NCBI GenBank assembly: GCA_000320545.1 | Contig: ADNK01002342.1 | Span: forward strand, 17,501 to 81,500 | Direction of reading: 5' to 3' | Length of the DNA: 64,000 nt | From: Bigelowiella natans CCMP2755 | Lineage: Eukaryota; Cercozoa; Chlorarachniophyceae | Shown here: positions 61,101-64,000 of the stretch, in pieces | Position numbering within the stretch: position 1 is the first letter of the stretch | How the letters are laid out: every line of letters starts with the position of its first letter | The notes under the pieces: model-generated | The model's database searches: none | Told to the model about the DNA's origin: nothing | The model's input: only the letters and a program-made list of their open reading frames with translations | Position numbers and translations under genes: made by a program

Positions 61101-61256
61101 GAGCTCAGAAGGGTCCACGCGCTGCAACGCTATTTTTACGCAACTTTCGACAGTTCGGCCACTGCCCGCCGCAAAGCAAGTGAGAAGCCACAACTCAGTG
61201 CGGCAGCAGAGAGTAGCAACGCAATTCAGTCTCCATCGCGTGAGAATGCTCTTTAG
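53061..61256 (+). CDS. Multidomain membrane receptor-like protein: secreted 8-repeat propeller + REJ region + GPS + multi-TM + PDZ-like tail, 1,980 aa
   Basis: Eleven exons with exact phase closure: 53061-54281, 54573-54694, 54840-54981, 55351-55478, 55615-55807, 55980-56066, 56369-56630, 56837-57047, 57230-57329, 57538-57798 and 58041-61256. ATG 53061 begins a signal peptide (LQLLFFLMRVAASVASNA). Residues about 30-385 hold eight ~46-aa repeats of the type DGRIFAPP...VLVIDP..NTSY, the last one degenerate, then a Thr/Ser/Pro linker. Residues 408-1090 resemble the REJ/PKD region of polycystin-1-like proteins (VTFNAATNQPAAEECSTFF, CYWEDAFVLVVVMGTGFSLS, IKGGSTRSVPIVPG, YTFSVQASATGSASVTIRTN). Residues 1358-1394 form a GPS motif (CVFWDEVSESWSAEG, then VCDSTHLTTFST). 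About six membrane segments follow (from 59583; 59860-60115; 60655-60905) with an acidic/Lys loop, then a PDZ-like domain (AGVRSGWRLVRVNDVPV). No PLAT domain or channel pore was seen. It probably acts as a cell-surface sensor or adhesion protein. Confidence 0.9.
54306..54334. repeat. (TA)n microsatellite just after the donor of intron 1
   Basis: Begins about 25 bases after the donor GT at 54282 in the propeller/REJ gene. Confidence 0.9.
55119..55189. repeat. (CA)n(TA)n microsatellite in intron 3 of the propeller/REJ gene
   Basis: Runs of CA then about 24 TA units inside the 369-bp intron between exons 3 and 4. Confidence 0.95.
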
Positions 61257-63417
61257 ATGATGTTCTAAAAGGATGATTGACGAGATGGTGAATGATGGTG
61301 CCAGTCGGTGATGATCCCTAAGATCATAATGAACAGTTTGATGTGCTTGGCCACACTGATTGCAAACAGTTTTGCATCGTTGTCTAGAACGTTGTGGATG
61401 ACAGCATCGAATTGTTGCAATGAGTCATTTCTGCGCAGCCCATTGCGATGAAAGATTGCAAGATCAATCTTCGCTAACTGGCTCATGTGTGCTCATGCAC
61501 AGCAGGCAATTGCATGCAGACGTATGCACCCGTGCAGATGGCCCCGACTGCGCAAAACGCCGCAGCATTGTCATTCACGCAGGTTTTGATCATTGCTGAG
61601 AATGCGCATGCATGATCACACCAGCTGTGTGAGACGCGGCGGCTCGAAAGATGGGTTGAACATTCTGATGTTGAGTGATTTTGGTTTTGTCTGATGATGT
61701 TGTGACCGTCCACACCAGCTAGCCAGATGCACGGCAACTACTGCGCCGATTTGGCACTGCGCTACGCGATGTTGCGTTGAATCAAATGTTGCAACATCAC
61801 GTGGGATGTTGTGTCGCGTTGCCTCAATTGGACTTTTCCGCCAATTTTGGCACGTGTCGTGTCAATGTGTCATCACAGAACCACCGACATTGAAAACATC
61901 GACAAACACATCGCACGCACGGGCAGACATTTTCCAAACCTGTCATGCAGTGGACGCACGTGGCTGCGCGGTTGAGGGCCCCCCTGATCGAGGGCATTGA
62001 AGGATTGTGCGTCTTTGTCCCAAAGATGTCCTTCAAGGAACCCAGTCTTGCAGCTTCGAAACTCAATTTCGACTCATCATTCCTAATTGGTGACAAAGAT
62101 GCGCGTGACGTCGCTTCCTCTAGAAATGCCAGTGCACTTTCCAATGAACTGAGCACACAAAACACGCATGCACATTGTCTTCAGACCGATGCGGAAATGA
62201 CAGAGTGAGACTGCGACTCGAGTTTTCACACAGGGCTGTGATGAGGCGCGCCAAATCGATGAGAAACCGTGGAACGCAAAACAGCTGTGGCAATGCATGA
62301 CTCGTTAGGTCACGCGCATGAACACAAAAGTCATGTTTGGATGATCCCAAATTGCCCAAGACATCCGCCAGTTTTCTCCAAATCGAAACTCCTGACGTCA
62401 TTGTGCACACATGTAACTCATGCTCATTGAACTCTGCCAATGGACCGTTTCGACAAAAAGAAGACACTCTCATCACGCGCTGCTAGGCTGCCTTGTTTTT
62501 TGCTGTGCACCGCACGTGAGATGGTGCTGCATTGAGAAACTCAATGCACTCCCACAACACGCCACATGCTAGCACACGTGCATGCTGGCATGTCTGGATG
62601 TGCACGCATGATGTCAATCAATGTGGACATTCCAAGTGCTGTCTGCGATGATGGACATGCAATGTGATGTGCACACAACACATGCACCACATTGCTGTGT
62701 CCATCATGAACAAATTGCGATGCACACTCATGACAGACATGCAATATGTGATGTGTGTGCAATGTGCACACCACATTGCTGTGTCTGTCATTGCGACTCA
62801 ACAGAACAGGCCCCGCCCGCCGTTGGGAGTGTCAGGAGCAAGGATTTTCACCGACTTCGACGACATTTTGGACAGGTCCTGCTTGGCGACACCTGACGCC
62901 CCTTGCTAGCTTGCACACACATCACAAAGGCGACCGAAGCAACGACCGACCAGGTTGGATCTAGCTGGGTCAGCGCAAAAAGCGCCAAAACCTGAAGCCC
63001 AAAATGAAGCACCGCCGGAATGATCGCGGCAACGGCGATCTCGGTGTGGGGAATGCTAGAATGCCGGTGATCTCGGCCATGACATGAAGGCGCCCGCGCC
63101 CATGATTGGCGGCATGATCTGGACGCCGGTACGGTTGAGACCGCGGCCTCGACCGCATGCATGCAAAATGCATTCAATTTGGGACGTACGTGCTAGCGTG
63201 CACACATGCAAAGTTGGTGAAGTGTCATTGTGCGCATGTGCTAGCATGGCGACGCGATGCGCACGTGCATGCGTGCACGTGTGAGCACAAGCGTGTTCAC
63301 GACATACAAAAGGGACGCAAATGTCTAGAAGTTGCGAGCAATGATGCACTACAACATGGCTATAATGGAGACAAGCAATGCATGTGAACACCCATTGTTG
63401 TTGTCCAGTATGGGGAC
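61257..63417. other. Gene-free, TGCA/CATG/ACATG-rich block
   Basis: No exon with credible splice sites or known motif found on either strand. The sequence is dominated by TGCA, CATG, GCAC and TGTG words, most strongly at 61490-61990, 62500-62780 and 63130-63300. The segment around 62640-62780 has loosely repeated units containing CACATTGCTGTG and GACATGCAAT. Confidence 0.5.
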
Positions 63418-63946
63418 CTATTCTCCCGCATCATCTTCGCTTCTTTTCTTCGCAAAGTCAATGTCACCGCCGTCTAGAGGAGAACATTTGTATTTAGGTT
63501 CGTGAAATTATGATGTAAAAGAAGGACATCATACACACGTGTGCACGACACACACACACACACACACATACACACAACGAAAATATTGCGATTAAGTTGA
63601 TTAAAAAAAGGAAGGTTCATTACCACTGCTGAACTGGAATTCTCCACTATGTCCCTGATCGAAATCCGTGCTGCTGAACGCATTTCCTGCTTGCGAAAAC
63701 GGAGTCTCCGAGGGCCCAAAATCTAAAGCGGATTGGGAACTTTTTGGCTCATCTTTTTTATCTGAACCTATACCTAAGTCGCTATTTGAGCCAAAATTGC
63801 TTCTCTGGTCAAACTTCCCGTCCTTATTTTCCCTACTGTACATAGATGTTCAAAACACAACATGTAAATCGACTTTCGAAAATTATTATCCAAGAGGCAG
63901 ATTTTGTATATTGCTGTACAGACTGCTGTATGGATCTGCCTTGCTT
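63418..63946 (-). CDS. C-terminal part of an unidentified Ser/Asp/Phe-rich protein (5' end outside window)
   Basis: Exons on the minus strand: 63946-63920 (27-nt microexon, tentative), 63835-63624 and 63473-63418 (stop TAG), with matching phases. The sequence has low-complexity, charged character: SKADPYSSL, ENKDGKFDQRSNFGSNSDLG, SALDFGPSETPFSQAGNAFS, HSGEFQFSS and GGDIDFAKKRSEDDAGE at the end. Short DPY, FG and DF-type motifs recall disordered tails of endocytic adaptor or ArfGAP-like proteins, but this is only a resemblance. If the microexon is wrong, ATG 63843 could be a start. Confidence 0.5.
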
Positions 63947-64000
63947 CTAAAGACTTTTTTGCAGCTACTCATGGCATCATGTTTGTTTTGCATTCATATT

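Overview
This is nuclear DNA from a microbial eukaryote, most likely a unicellular alga or related protist. The genes are split by short GT-AG introns (mostly 50-350 bp). Coding exons are GC-rich, while introns and intergenic DNA are full of dinucleotide microsatellites. The gene set is eukaryotic: a giant UBR4/BIG ubiquitin ligase, mitochondrial PGS1 and IF-3, SLC35 and MFS carriers, and a REJ/GPS membrane protein. I cannot assign the species from sequence alone. Many gene models below were built by hand from splice sites and reading-frame continuity. Where stated, the intron phases close exactly from start to stop.

Layout. 3-18773 (+): the C-terminal ~5,800 codons of a UBR4/BIG/Pushover-class E3 ligase; its N-terminus lies left of the window. 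19841-24719 (-): an MFS transporter chopped into at least 17 small exons. 25521-29269 (+): a 988-aa protein of unknown function with a signal peptide and coiled coil, divergent from the MFS gene. 30619-33956 (-): PGS1, the phosphatidylglycerophosphate synthase of the mitochondrial cardiolipin pathway. 34952-35975 (-): a small predicted tail-anchored protein. 37237-38670 (-): an intronless SLC35F-type carrier. 39246-40265 (+): mitochondrial-type IF-3. 41159-43567 (-): a PhyH-family Fe(II)/2OG dioxygenase. 44647-45725 (-): a DOT1-like SAM methyltransferase. 46336-48301 (+): a BUD22/SRFBP1-family ribosome biogenesis protein with an S1 RNA-binding domain inserted in its middle.

48302-53060 is a repeat island. 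It holds a 436-bp tandem duplication and a 5'-truncated non-LTR retrotransposon whose reverse transcriptase has lost a catalytic aspartate. 53061-61256 (+) encodes a 1,980-aa surface receptor-like protein with a secreted eight-repeat propeller, REJ-type ectodomain, GPS site, several membrane spans and a PDZ-like C-terminus. 61257-63417 is gene-free, TGCA/CATG-rich DNA. The window ends in the 3' part of another minus-strand gene (63418-63946).

Several products suggest organellar or endomembrane roles (PGS1, IF-3, perhaps PhyH; carriers; the surface protein), but the genes look independent rather than functionally clustered. The most noteworthy items are the propeller-REJ-GPS protein, the BUD22-S1 fusion, the uncharacterised 988-aa secreted protein, and the way microsatellites sit inside introns right next to splice sites.
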